Source: Erpobdella octoculata (lineage: Eukaryota > Annelida > Clitellata > Hirudinida > Erpobdellidae). Taken from it: DNA of 64,000 nt. Shown here in pieces: positions 13,101-29,800 of the stretch. The notes under the pieces are model-generated. The model ran no database searches. It worked only from the letters and a program-made list of their open reading frames with translations, and was not told the DNA's origin. How positions within the stretch are numbered: the stretch's first letter is position 1; each line of letters begins with the position of its first letter. Where the stretch lies: the NCBI GenBank assembly GCA_963978895.1, contig OZ022242.1:39129953-39193952 (forward strand). The letters run 5' to 3'. The position numbers and the translations under genes are program-made.

Positions 13101-14081
13101 GAGGGGGCATTCAATCCTCCCCCTGCCAAGAAACAGAAAAAACCCGCTTCTGCTAAACCGAAACAACCTGCCGAGAAGAAGCCTGCTGGTAACAAGTTTT
13201 TAGATAATTTTATATTTGGATGGGTGTTTAAATATTTTTTTATTTAGTTGGGTGTTTAAATATTATTATATTTAGTCAGGTCTTAAATAATATTAAATTT
13301 AGATTTGTCTTTAAATATTATTAAATTAAGACAGGTAGTTTAATTAGTAACTTTCTGTTTAGCCCCGAAAAAGACGGCACCGAAAAAGAAGATGGTTGTC
13401 GATAGCTCAGATGAAGATGTTAATGAAGTTGTTCTAGATTCTGATGGTGATGATGATGATGAGTTCAAACCAGAAAAACTTAAAGCTTCACCTAAAAAGG
13501 CTGCTGTTAAAAGGCCTGCCAGCAAAGATGGAGGCGAACCCGCCAAAAAGAAGACAAAACCAACTTTATCTGGAAGTTCAAAAGCAGCTAAAGCTGCTCC
13601 AAAGAAAAAGGTAATCGCTAGTGTTTTTTTTTTATGAACTAAAGTTTAAATTAAATTCTATAATTGGTTTTAAATTTAACTTATAAAATTTGCAATAATC
13701 TTTTTTGATATAAGTTACGTAATTCACTATAATTGTTTAATTGTTTTTAAAATTTCATTTATATAATATTTCTATAACCGTTTTTAAGATTTTATTTATA
13801 TGATATTTCTATTTTTTATCATCATAACTGAAAAGTTTATGTCATTAGCAAGTTTGTTACTAAAATTTACATGGCTTTGAATGTTGTTTTGTGTTATAGA
13901 GAGCACATTTGTTTTGTTTATTACACAGGTTGAAAAAATATTAGAATTTGGAGAAGATGACGACGTAGTCCTGGAGGGGGATGGAGATGAAGACGAACCC
14001 GTCGTACCGCTAAGGGAAAGACTGGCCAGGACTGGAAGGCCGGCCGTTAAGTACAACTTCGGAGATTCTGATTCCGAGTGA
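4126..14081 (+). CDS. TOP2: DNA topoisomerase II
   Basis: ATP-dependent type IIA enzyme that passes one duplex through another, needed for chromosome condensation and segregation; nuclear. Exons: 4126-4152, 4240-4464, 4692-4785, 5005-5071, 5191-5336, 5599-5696, 5806-6018, 6107-6280, 6435-6539, 6749-6886, 7078-7371, 7489-7583, 7850-7991, 8162-8267, 8572-8681, 8757-8849, 9014-9128, 9214-9335, 9423-9571, 9748-9979, 10147-10346, 10507-10642, 10738-10933, 11064-11161, 11279-11290, 11644-11874, 11946-12143, 12377-12449, 12572-12811, 13003-13188, 13363-13610, 13929-14081. All phases close, giving 1571 residues (human TOP2A has 1531). Motifs: GHKL ATPase with [11 protein letters not shown]; Toprim EGDSAK and [11 protein letters not shown]; catalytic tyrosine at about residue 832 in SASPRY. 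The C-terminal tail (last seven exons) is acidic and lysine-rich with KKPKK-like nuclear signals and ends in GDSDSE. The start could also be the second ATG at 4255; the 27-base first exon joins in frame and adds 14 residues. One 12-base exon encodes DPSK. Confidence 0.97.
5337..5580 (+). repeat. Imperfect tandem repeats in TOP2 intron 5, starting at the donor
   Basis: About four copies of a unit containing GAGTTTGTGTACCTGTCGAT. Two copies are preceded by GGTCACAGGTGATCTGTAAC, a diverged copy of the exon end plus donor (GGTTACAG/GTGAGTTGTAAC at 5329-5348). Confidence 0.8.
6529..6640 (+). repeat. Tandem duplication of a TOP2 splice donor
   Basis: The exon end ACCTTTCCAG and the following intron start (GTGAGTTTCATTTCTACGAG and onward through TTGATTGGTTGTTTAAATGA) are repeated about 60 bases downstream as ACCTTTCCAG/GTGTGTTG with the same tail. 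The downstream copy is the weaker donor. Confidence 0.85.
8283..8540 (+). repeat. Minisatellite (about 43 bp, six copies) in TOP2 intron 14
   Basis: Six copies of a unit with the core TGCTGGTAACTAATTATT followed by ATTGAATATTTAATTAG. It fills nearly the whole intron between the exons ending at 8267 and starting at 8572. Confidence 0.9.
13190..13345 (+). repeat. Degenerate repeats in a TOP2 intron
   Basis: About four diverged copies of a roughly 33-bp unit around GGGTGTTTAAATATTATTAT. They fill the intron between the exons ending at 13188 and starting at 13363. Confidence 0.6.
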
Positions 14082-14720
14082 AAGAAAGAGAAATTGACGA
14101 TAATGATGAATGCATTAATATACAAGTTGAGACTGGTTAAACAAAACTGATGGACTGCTTTTTCTTCATCTTTTTTTTGTACTTTTGGATGTTTGTAGTT
14201 GTTCTTAGTAGCATGTGAAGAATTTGTTTCTTTGTTATACGTTGTTTGTAGTCTTTTTTTCAAGTTTAAAAAAATATTTGTGTGTGCATATTTATTTATT
14301 AGTTTATAAATGAAAGGGCTGGTAGATGATGATGATTGCATTTGAATAATTTCTTTGTTAAATTAGTGGTTTCTGTTGAAGTAAAAGAAAGGTTTGTTGA
14401 ATCTTATTTATTAAAGTTTTGTCCAAAGTTTAAAAAATTGGGAGTCGAATAATGTTTTGAGCGTGTTTTCGTATTACGCAAAAGTTTTAATTCAATCCCT
14501 AGATGGCATGAGTGAAGGTTTACAATCAAAAGTCAGAACATTGAAAGATAAAATAAGGTATTATTCCATATGAATAATGTTTAACCAGTTGAGATTCCCG
14601 CCATTGCCGGGTTTTCTCTCTTCTCGCTGTCACACACAAACAAATTTTTTTCATGCATTCTTGCTCTCTCTCATAAAGTCCTCCTACACGCACACAAACT
14701 CTATTGCTATCGCATTCGTG
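14082..14720. other. TOP2 3' flank
   Basis: TOP2 3' UTR and flanking AT-rich DNA. I see no canonical AATAAA close to the stop; a weak AT-rich variant lies near 14550. No other gene is seen. Confidence 0.4.
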
Positions 14721-14730
14721 CTCTCTCCCT

Positions 14731-15850
14731 TTTTTAAATCCTTTATATTATTTTCGATTGTCTTCCCGTCTGTCTGTCTGTCTGTCTTCCTGTCGGTCAC
14801 AAACTTTGAGTCTCAAAATTAACTCACTTCCCGTTATCCGATCGAGCTGAAATTTGGCACATCGACTTGGGCTGCGAGACAATTGAATCTATCAAAATTA
14901 TTCAAAATTTCAGTTTGATCGGATATTGTATAAAAAAAAAAAAAAAATTTTTTTTTTTGGACTAATTTAATCTAGGGACGATTCCATACCCCCCTTTGAG
15001 GACCCCAAAAATGACGTCCGTTTTGCTCTAGGACGCACCGTTTAGGCGCTAGAGCGATTTAAAGTTTTTAATTCTAGAAAATCGAAATCTGAAAAGTTGA
15101 AAATATATAATTCATTCGAAAGATGTCGCTACATTTAATTGAAGTGACACCTAGCGAATATATCTAAAAACTGGTACAAGAAGCTGCGAAGAGCCATCGC
15201 ACAATTGGCACTAAAACGACTGCAAAAAGCAGCTGCACTATTGGCACCAAAATGGTTCTGCAAAAAGCTACTGTACAATTGGCACCAAAACTGTCTGCAA
15301 AAAGCAACTGCACAAATGGCACCGAAACGGGTTTAGTCCATATTATTTCGAGGAGCGTGCAACATTGATACCAAAACGGGTTAATCTATTATATTTTGAG
15401 GGGTGTATAACTTCGCTGTTAAAAAAAAAAATTTTTTTTGGACTAACTTAATCTTGGGACGATTCCATACACCCCTTTGAGAAACCCAAAAATGACGTCC
15501 GTTTTGCTCTAGGACGCACCGTTTAGGCGCTAGAACGATTTAAAGTTTTAAAATAAATCCAGGTTAAAGCGCCACTTAGCGAACATATTAGAAAAACTGA
15601 ACATCTTTTAATATGTTCGTTAGATGGTGCATTAACGTTTAGTGAACAAATCTACGTTGTACATAAAATCGAGTTATTTTTAAATCCTTTATATTATTTT
15701 CGATTGTCTTCCCGTCTGTCTGTCTGTCTTCCTGTCGGTCACAAACTTTGAGTCTCAAAATTAACTCACTTCCCGTTTTCCGATCGAGCTGAAATTTGGC
15801 ACATCGACTTGGGCTGCGAGACAATTGATATTGATCGGATATTGTATAAT
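14731..15850. repeat. Mosaic interspersed repeat, order A-B-C-B'-A'
   Basis: Block A (14731-14932 and 15677-15850) carries a GTCT run and the stretch GAGCTGAAATTTGGCACATC. The second copy lacks about 30 bases. Block B (14948-15075 and 15431-15552) carries GGGACGATTCCATAC and GTTTAGGCGCTAGA. Both blocks are in the same orientation but in swapped order around a central array (15165-15325). No transposase or reverse transcriptase reading frame is visible, so this looks like non-autonomous repeat DNA. Confidence 0.8.
15165..15325 (+). repeat. About 37-bp tandem array inside the mosaic repeat
   Basis: Roughly four copies of a unit reading TGCAAAAAGCAGCTGCAC followed by ATTGGCACCAAAA, with scattered substitutions. 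Confidence 0.8.
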
Positions 15851-17177
15851 TAAGTTTTTCAAAAAACACCAAATTTTAACGGATTTTTAATTTTTGAATT
15901 TGGCTCTGGGCTGTAAAAGGAATTAGTAATTAAAAATCTAGGATCGTATATAAAGGATTTATAATAAAAACTTTGTTTTTATGGGTTAGTTTTTTCTCAC
16001 TCATATCAGACGCAAGCAAGTAAAGTCCTCCTAATTTGCTAAATTAACCACCCACAACTGTCCAAAAACTAGTAGTTTGTTGTGCTTAATTAATTATATA
16101 TAAACGACCAAGCCTTGACACGTTCATCTATTAGTATCTTAGATTATATTAATCTCTTGTTTCCTTTATGCATTTCTACACCAGATCGTAATGAAAATTT
16201 CACACAACCTTGAGAGTCAATTGGGGAAGGTTTTTGTGAACAAAATTGAAACCAGTCACAAAATGAGCGGGAGAGCGATCGGAAACGGGAACGCTAGCGA
16301 GAACAAAAGAGCGAGCGGGAATGGGAAAGCAACCGAGAACGGCCGCATGATAAACGTCGTTTTATGTTAAAGACCTGATTGCTTGCATCTGCAATTCGTT
16401 AGTTAATGTCAACTGCCTGCCATTTTTGAAAATTTAGTCTTGATTGATACAAATACTTTAAAGAAAAATAAGAAAATCATAATATGAAAACCATATTTCA
16501 GTAACACATAAATTCAATTAGAATGAACGAAATTTTCTTTTTAAACTTTCCAAGGACAGAGAACATTAAAAATACCTACACAAAACAAAAAATTATTTCC
16601 TAACGTTATATTAAGCAAATGCATCATATATATATCTTCATTAATCTCTATCTATGAAATTATCATGAAGACTCAAAACTCAATCAAAAATTCGACTCAA
16701 TAAGCATGCTCATTATATTTTCAATCATCATGAAAATAAGATAAGTCTCAAAAAACTTTTCAACAATTGTGAAATAACGAAACTCTTTTAGTGTAAAATT
16801 ATTTTATATCATCCTAACCGATGTGACGACAGTAAAGCAACATATCCAGAAACACATCAGTGATCAATTGCATGTCAACATTAAATGTATATCTTTGAAC
16901 TCTTTAATGAAAGCTATGTTGTCGGCGATTTCGTATCATTATGCCAGATGTTATGATACACCTACGCTTTTACAATCCTATGATGACTCAATCATGGACC
17001 ACATCAATGGAAACTTTTAACATTAAGATAACAATTTGAGGATTTTCTACATCAATGAGGATGGAAATGACAATTGGAATAATAAGCATAATGAATCTGT
17101 CAACGAACAGAGGATGCATGGAAAACTTTCATAATAAATGAAGCAAAGACATCGATACACGTATCTATCTATATATC
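15851..17177. other. Intergenic region between converging TOP2 and SERCA
   Basis: AT-rich DNA. A short stretch at 16262-16345 has loosely repeated GAGCGGGA/GAACGGGA words. The open frame at 16823-17020 has no recognisable family, flanking splice signals or homology, and I do not call it a gene. Confidence 0.4.
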
Positions 17178-17188
17178 TTTATTTTATT
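17178..17188 (-). terminator. SERCA polyadenylation signal
   Basis: Two overlapping AATAAA hexamers on the minus strand, about 230 bases beyond the SERCA stop codon. Confidence 0.6.
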
Positions 17189-17418
17189 CTCATGAGATAT
17201 AAATGATGCAAAGAAAAAGAATACATCTCAATAAAATGAATATAAAAAATAAACTAGTTGAATTTGTTGTAAAACAGGAATGGAAGTTCACACACATATT
17301 TGTGAATCGATTGTATTGAAAAAAATTGTCATAAAACAGTTTTTGTTGAGAGAACTAGACAAATAAAAAAAATCTACAACATCAAGAACTACGTAAAAAC
17401 AGTAACAGTAATGCCCAA

Positions 17419-23887
<6,469 letters not shown>

Positions 23888-24839
23888 TTGTATGATACAC
23901 GCAAACTGAAACAGAAAAACAACTTTTGTTTTTTTAAAACAACAAAATATAATAAAATGAAGCTAGTAAACTAAGCATATTTCACAATTTAAAGCATTTT
24001 TTAACGAAGCAGGAGTACTGTAAGTAAGTGTAAAAACAGCGACAGCACATTGTCGGCTTTGCTTTGAAATTTGATCAAAAATTCAAACTAACCAGTTAAC
24101 GATTGTCTTTTAATGATATTCCGTTGAAATCGAATTAACTAAAAACAATGAAAATGTTACTTATGAAAACGTCGCAAATCTCAGACACGTATCACAACCC
24201 ACAAATACACTTCATTCGAACACAGTAGCCTTTTAACGAACGGAGGTGTATATATATATACCGAGTGCACCCGAATAGGAAAGAATGAGAAACAATTCAA
24301 AAACCTACTTTAGTAGAAATGGCATTCAAATAAAATAAATGCTAAAAAAATTTAAACTAAATTTTAATAAATTTCAAATATTTAAAACGTGTACAAACTT
24401 ATACTTGTAGATAAATGATGTTTGGTTGAAAGCCGCACACCCCTGAGAAGAAATGGAACGTTCTATTCTACGATCTATAACGCTATTGGTCCTTAATTCT
24501 AAATCGATGACGAGATATTAAATATCTTTGATTTTATTTATGTTTAATAATAAATAATAATTATTATTATTATTTGTAAATTGAAAAGAATATATTTATT
24601 TTATAAAACTAAATTTATTTTTAAATAATTGCTAAGTCAGCATTATGATCAGCGAAGACCAACTGTATAATAATTCAAGATCCAAGAAAAACTACTTAGA
24701 AAGGCTTCTAAATTGGTTTGAAATAAGAAATATTGGTATTATATTTATGAAGATGTCTTTGAGATAAGAACCTATGTCATTTGTGAACACAACTAACAAT
24801 TCAACGCGTTATAATTTGCAAGTAATAACTGAGCTCCTC
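23888..24839. other. SERCA 5' flank
   Basis: Upstream region of SERCA. On the minus strand a TATATATATATA run at about 24250 could act as a TATA element, but no start site can be assigned. No further gene is seen. Confidence 0.35.
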
Positions 24840-25265
24840 AGAAAAATTTTGGACCCCTCTTGGGAGTACTGAGCCCTCCCCAGGAAAATGTGGATCTATT
24901 ATAGCCAAAACGCACGACGTACCTTAAGCTTTAGTGAAGCGTACGACGTACCTTAAGCTTAGTGAAGCGTACGACGTACCTTAAGCTTTAGTGAAGCGTA
25001 CGACGTACTTTAGTGCATTTCTCTCTCTCTCTCCTGATGACGGAGGAGGTGCTTTTCTAAAAAATATTTATGGGGTCCACGGCCCACTTCACCATCATAA
25101 AGGCCCTCTTCACCATCAGAGGAGGCCCATTTCACCACATAAGTGGCCCGCACAAACCTTGAATGCTTCCACTTTAAATTTCTGGAAGCATTTTTAAGGG
25201 CCCAAAACTACGTCAGGGACCCACTCAAAAAAGAGGAGATAGGGCAACCGCTCCTCCCAAATATG
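24840..25265. repeat. Dispersed repeat element, related to 54190-54590
   Basis: Contains GGCCCAAAACTACGTCAGGG followed by CCACTCAAAA and a C-rich CTCCCCAAAT-like end. The same word order appears at 54508-54580. The left part includes a 29-bp array and, at 25070-25150, a C-rich roughly 27-bp repeat around GGCCCACTTCACCATCA. No protein-coding capacity is evident. Confidence 0.7.
24908..25013. repeat. 29-bp array with a palindromic core
   Basis: About 3.5 near-identical copies of GCGTACGACGTACCTTAAGC plus TTTAGTGAA. The unit contains the self-complementary stretches CGTACG and CTTAAG, and AAGCTT where it continues. Confidence 0.9.
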
Positions 25266-26740
25266 TTCCTGAATTTAATCAACCGTTTCCAAAATTAGTT
25301 GAAATTAAGTTTATTCTTTAAGTCCTGTCCCGAAGTCGTTTACTACAGTACTTCTATCAATATATTCAAAGTTGCTGTAACGGAATAAGCTTTCCATATT
25401 ATCAAGAGTGGTTCTGGTTTTACAAGTTCCAAGGGCGCAGGGCGCATTACCATACCAACCACGACCATGACCTTACTTAACAAGGGGGAGCAGAGGACAT
25501 CTAATAACATAACTCTGAGAATATAATAATTTATTGTTGTCATTAACATAATATATTCATGCAGTTCTACTGAGGCATTTTAATTTTGTACTACTGCAAC
25601 AGTTTCATGATCACTGAATCACACAAGGTAATCTGGATCCAATCAAATCAGTCGAAACAAAATACGCTGGATCCAATTGCATCACTTGAAACATACAACT
25701 TAAATGAATTTTACTAGAAGAAAAAAATGAAAATTTAAAAATGATAAATCAAATAGAAAATAAAATAGAAAAACAAAAAAAATGAGTTTGAGAAAAATGT
25801 ATGTGCAATCATGAAACAATGATATGACGCACACGATAAAGCATGACATTAGTTTGACTAGATAAACATGGAACAAAACAAAAATTGAACGATAAAAAAA
25901 ATACGACTAGATAATGTGATTTGTAAATACCAATATTGTATGTATTTTGTTGAAAACTTTGATTTGAAGTTTTTAAAGCAACAGATGCAAAAATATGTGC
26001 AACTAAATGAACTATACATACGTTACAGTAACACATGCATACATACAAACATGCATACATACAAACATGCATACATACATAAAAGTACATTATAATGTAA
26101 ACACATGTAATTGATAAGAATATATATAAGTTTAAAGTTATAAATAAGTTGAAATCATAATAGAGAAATGACTGGAGCAAGTCTGCAAAATAAAGTAGAT
26201 TCTGATCACATAAATTGATATTGAACGGTACAATTTTCAATTGTCATCATTGTTGATTGGATTTTTTATTGTTAAAAAATACAATAAAGAAAAATAAAAA
26301 TTTTGGCCCATGAAGCTGCCACACAATATGAGGTTAAACATAAAATACTAGCTGTAGCTGGTATCCCTGACAACACTAGCTGTAGCTGGTACCCATGGCT
26401 TCTTATAAGAGTCTAATACATACAACATCATGGATTTCTACGGGTTACCAGACATAAAAGACAGAAAAATATATCTAAAGGTGAATTCATTACAGGGATG
26501 ATGATGATAATAAAAATGAAAACGATGATGATAATGATTATGAAGTTTAACTGTGGTCATTTGCACTTCAACTTTTAAATGATCGAAACAGTTTATTTCA
26601 AGTAATAAACTAACAAAAAGATTCTAAAAAAAATATTCGCAGTCAAAATATTATTTGAAAATAATAGACAGACAGCAGTAACTCTGTAAACATTAATCTG
26701 TTGCAATGCTAATATTATTATTTTTTCGACATTATTGTTT
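25266..26740. other. Intergenic region between SERCA and the SLC6 3' end
   Basis: AT-rich DNA without a supported gene. Contains a CATGCATACATACAAA microsatellite at 26034-26085, a short direct repeat of CTAGCTGTAGCTGGTA at 26349-26392, and GAT-rich runs at 26499-26545 and 26787-26811. Confidence 0.4.
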
Positions 26741-26750
26741 TTTATTTATT
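26741..26750 (-). terminator. SLC6 polyadenylation signal
   Basis: Overlapping AATAAA hexamers on the minus strand, about 115 bases past the transporter stop codon. Confidence 0.55.
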
Positions 26751-26864
26751 ATTATGCCAGAAGATATACTTATGGATTGATGTGGCTGATGATGATGATG
26801 ATGATGATCAACAGATTTGTGCCAACTGGAAAAGTTGTCGGTCATGATAACGATCATAGCGACA

Positions 26865-29800
26865 TCAGAGAGGTTCCCCGTTGATCACTATGTCGTCATC
26901 GGTCTGCAGTTTGATTTCAGATTCACAAAACTTTGGCGCTTCGACGGCGACGGATCCGTCGACGGTTCCTATCATGACTTCGTCGAGTCCGATGTCGCGT
27001 TTGGCGTTGAGGTACAAACTCTCTCGATGTCTTCGTTCGCTGGATTCTTCATCAACCTGAGGTTGAATGGCTGATCGCCACTTCTTTGAGAAAATCAATA
27101 AACACGAGAATGTTGAATATTTAAAAAAAATTAACATATGATCATCATCCACTTAATTAATATACGATCATCAACCAGTTAATTAACATATAATCATCAA
27201 CCACTTAATTAACATACGATCATCAATCACTTAATTAACATATGATCATCAACCAGTTAATTAACATATAATCATCAACCACTTAATTAACATACGATCA
27301 TCAACCACTTAATTAACATATGATCATCAACCACTTAATTAACATATGTTCATCAACCACTAATTGTGATTTAATAATTATATTTATTTATTTATCTAAT
27401 AATTATTTATCATTCTCGTTCAAAAACTTAATTAAATAGCATATTTTTTTATTATTAACTTTAATTAGCATATTTTATACGTCATTTTACCTGCTTGAGT
27501 GTACTTCCCCTTGCAGTACAGAAGACGTAGACACCCACAACTAGGATTGGTACGTTAGAGGCCAAGGTCATCAACCAGCCAATCACATCGGCCCACACTG
27601 GATAGGCATTTTCTCCATACTCTACAGGTTTGTAGCGAACAAAACTGAACACCAATATCACCTGGAGAAGCCATGTTTTGTTTATAACTTTAACTTAAAT
27701 ATTGACGATTTAATTTTAAATTGAAAATGACAATCTTAACGAACGAGTATGAGCATGGGAGAAGTAAATTTCCATGAAATTCTGAAAAGTGGATTTAAAC
27801 TCTTTCCAAGCATGAATTTGATGTGACCGGCCATTCTTCGATCTCCTGTTGATATAACAAATTTATTTATTCATTTTTTGTAATTTAATTATTATTATTA
27901 TTATTATTTGTATTAAAAGAAATTTTAAATTTTTTCATTTAATTATTTTCTAAATATTTTTAAATTAAATAATTAAAAAATTTCAGAGTTTCCGATAATT
28001 ATTTAAATTAAATTAAAAAAACAGTTGGCTTTCCATAGATCCAGTTGATGACCAGACATTCAACGATGGCGATGACAAGAACGCAGAAACCGGCACTGTA
28101 GTGGTCCATCAGTTGGAGCACGTACATACCACCCTACAATAATTTCATCAGTTGGAGCCAGTGTTATTTAAGTTTCAAAAATCTTTTGAGTTTTAGAATT
28201 TTCTTTTGAGTTTAGTTATTAATAACTTATTTATAAAATGATTGACTGAATATTCCGTGAAGTTTAAAGTGTCATGAACCCATTAAGGAGAATTCAAGGC
28301 CATCAAAAAATGTGTTTTTTTCGAAATTTTTTATTGCAACTTGCGACCTCAGTGAGTTTTTGTTTTTTAATAAATCAAATTAATTAAAACAAAACATATT
28401 GATTTTGTGATTGAATGGATAGAAACCAAGTTCAACTTTATAGATATAAAAAATGGGTCTTATATTTTACAAAAGTAACGACAAAGATGATATTGAAGAA
28501 ATAGTTTTAATTCTTCTACATAAAGACAAAAAATATCATATTACCACCATCATCAAAATCATTACATGTTAGCAGCAATCATCATCATCACCATTCTTCA
28601 AAAGTAAACTACGTTTTAAATGACAAGACATCTATCTACCTGTGTAGTACAGGGAATTCCCAGAATGAATCCGAGAGAGCATACGAGGGTTATGGCGGCC
28701 ACCCTGTACTGCCATTTTACGACTAGAAATCTCCACGTATCCATGATACCCGTCATAATCGTTTCCACGCATACCATCTGGTCAATTCATAATTTCGTAT
28801 TCATAAAATACTATTTAATTTTGAAGAAATAAATAAATAAATTTATTATGTTAATTGTTATTAACTCTTTGAATTTAAAATGTTTATATTATAAAACTAT
28901 TATTCAGATAAATAAAGTCATTTGAATGGTATTAAACTGAAGAACAAATAAATAAATACAGTAAAATTAATCATATTAAACAAATTAAAAGATTTATCAA
29001 TAAAAATTCTTTTTGACACCAATTTAGAGATAAATAAATTATTCTTAATTGTTAACCAATCTGCACAAGGTGCACACGTGCACCCATGAAAGGTGCGAGG
29101 GCACTCAATAAAAATTTACCTGACTGCCAATGCCGAGTAGGAATAACATGAAGAAGAAGAGAACTGACCACAACTGAGGAAGAGGCATCAAACTTAAAGC
29201 TCTTGGGTAAGCTATAAAAGCCAGTCCAGGCCCTACTCTCCGTAGGAATTTAAAAGAAATTTTTTTTTATAAATAGCCAACCAATCAAGGAAGAATTCAA
29301 AATTATAATATTATAATTTCTAACACCAAAAACGTGATTTTATAAAAAAAATGAACTGATTAAGACTCATCACAGCAAATATTTATGTTTGTCGATACAA
29401 ATAAAAAACATGAGGGGTGGTCTCAAAACCTATTTTATAATTGTTACAATTCTGTATTTTGACATTCGCATTTGGTACTTCATTTGAGAACGTACAAAAG
29501 TGAGTAGAAGAAAATTTTATGTTTATATAAAATACAAATCTAGGCATTTAATGGAAGCCTGTAAAAACTAGGTCATGACCTGACCTGATTTGATGACTTC
29601 TTTGACGGGAAGTTTACTTTGGTGAGCCATGTAGCCTATGATGGAGAATACAGCCACACCAGCATACACGCTTGTAGCAAAACTCACAAAGTTTATGACA
29701 ACTGCATCCCTGTGGTGTTAAAATGGTGATGATAATGTTGTGATGATGATGATAATGATGATGGTGATGATGATGTTGATAATGTTGTAATGATGATCTT

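Noticed and set aside
12369..14341. Minus-strand frames rich in S, F and T over the TOP2 3' exons
   Set aside because: Antisense shadows of the acidic/lysine-rich TOP2 tail, which is supported by phase and family.
14577..14822. Plus-strand 81-codon frame
   Set aside because: Lies across the GTCT-rich repeat block A; no family and no ATG context.
16823..17020. 65-codon plus-strand frame between TOP2 and SERCA
   Set aside because: No recognisable domain, splice context or conserved wording.
25809..26240. 143-codon minus-strand frame with many C, Y and V
   Set aside because: Arises from a CATACATACA microsatellite and AT-rich DNA; no splice signals or family match.
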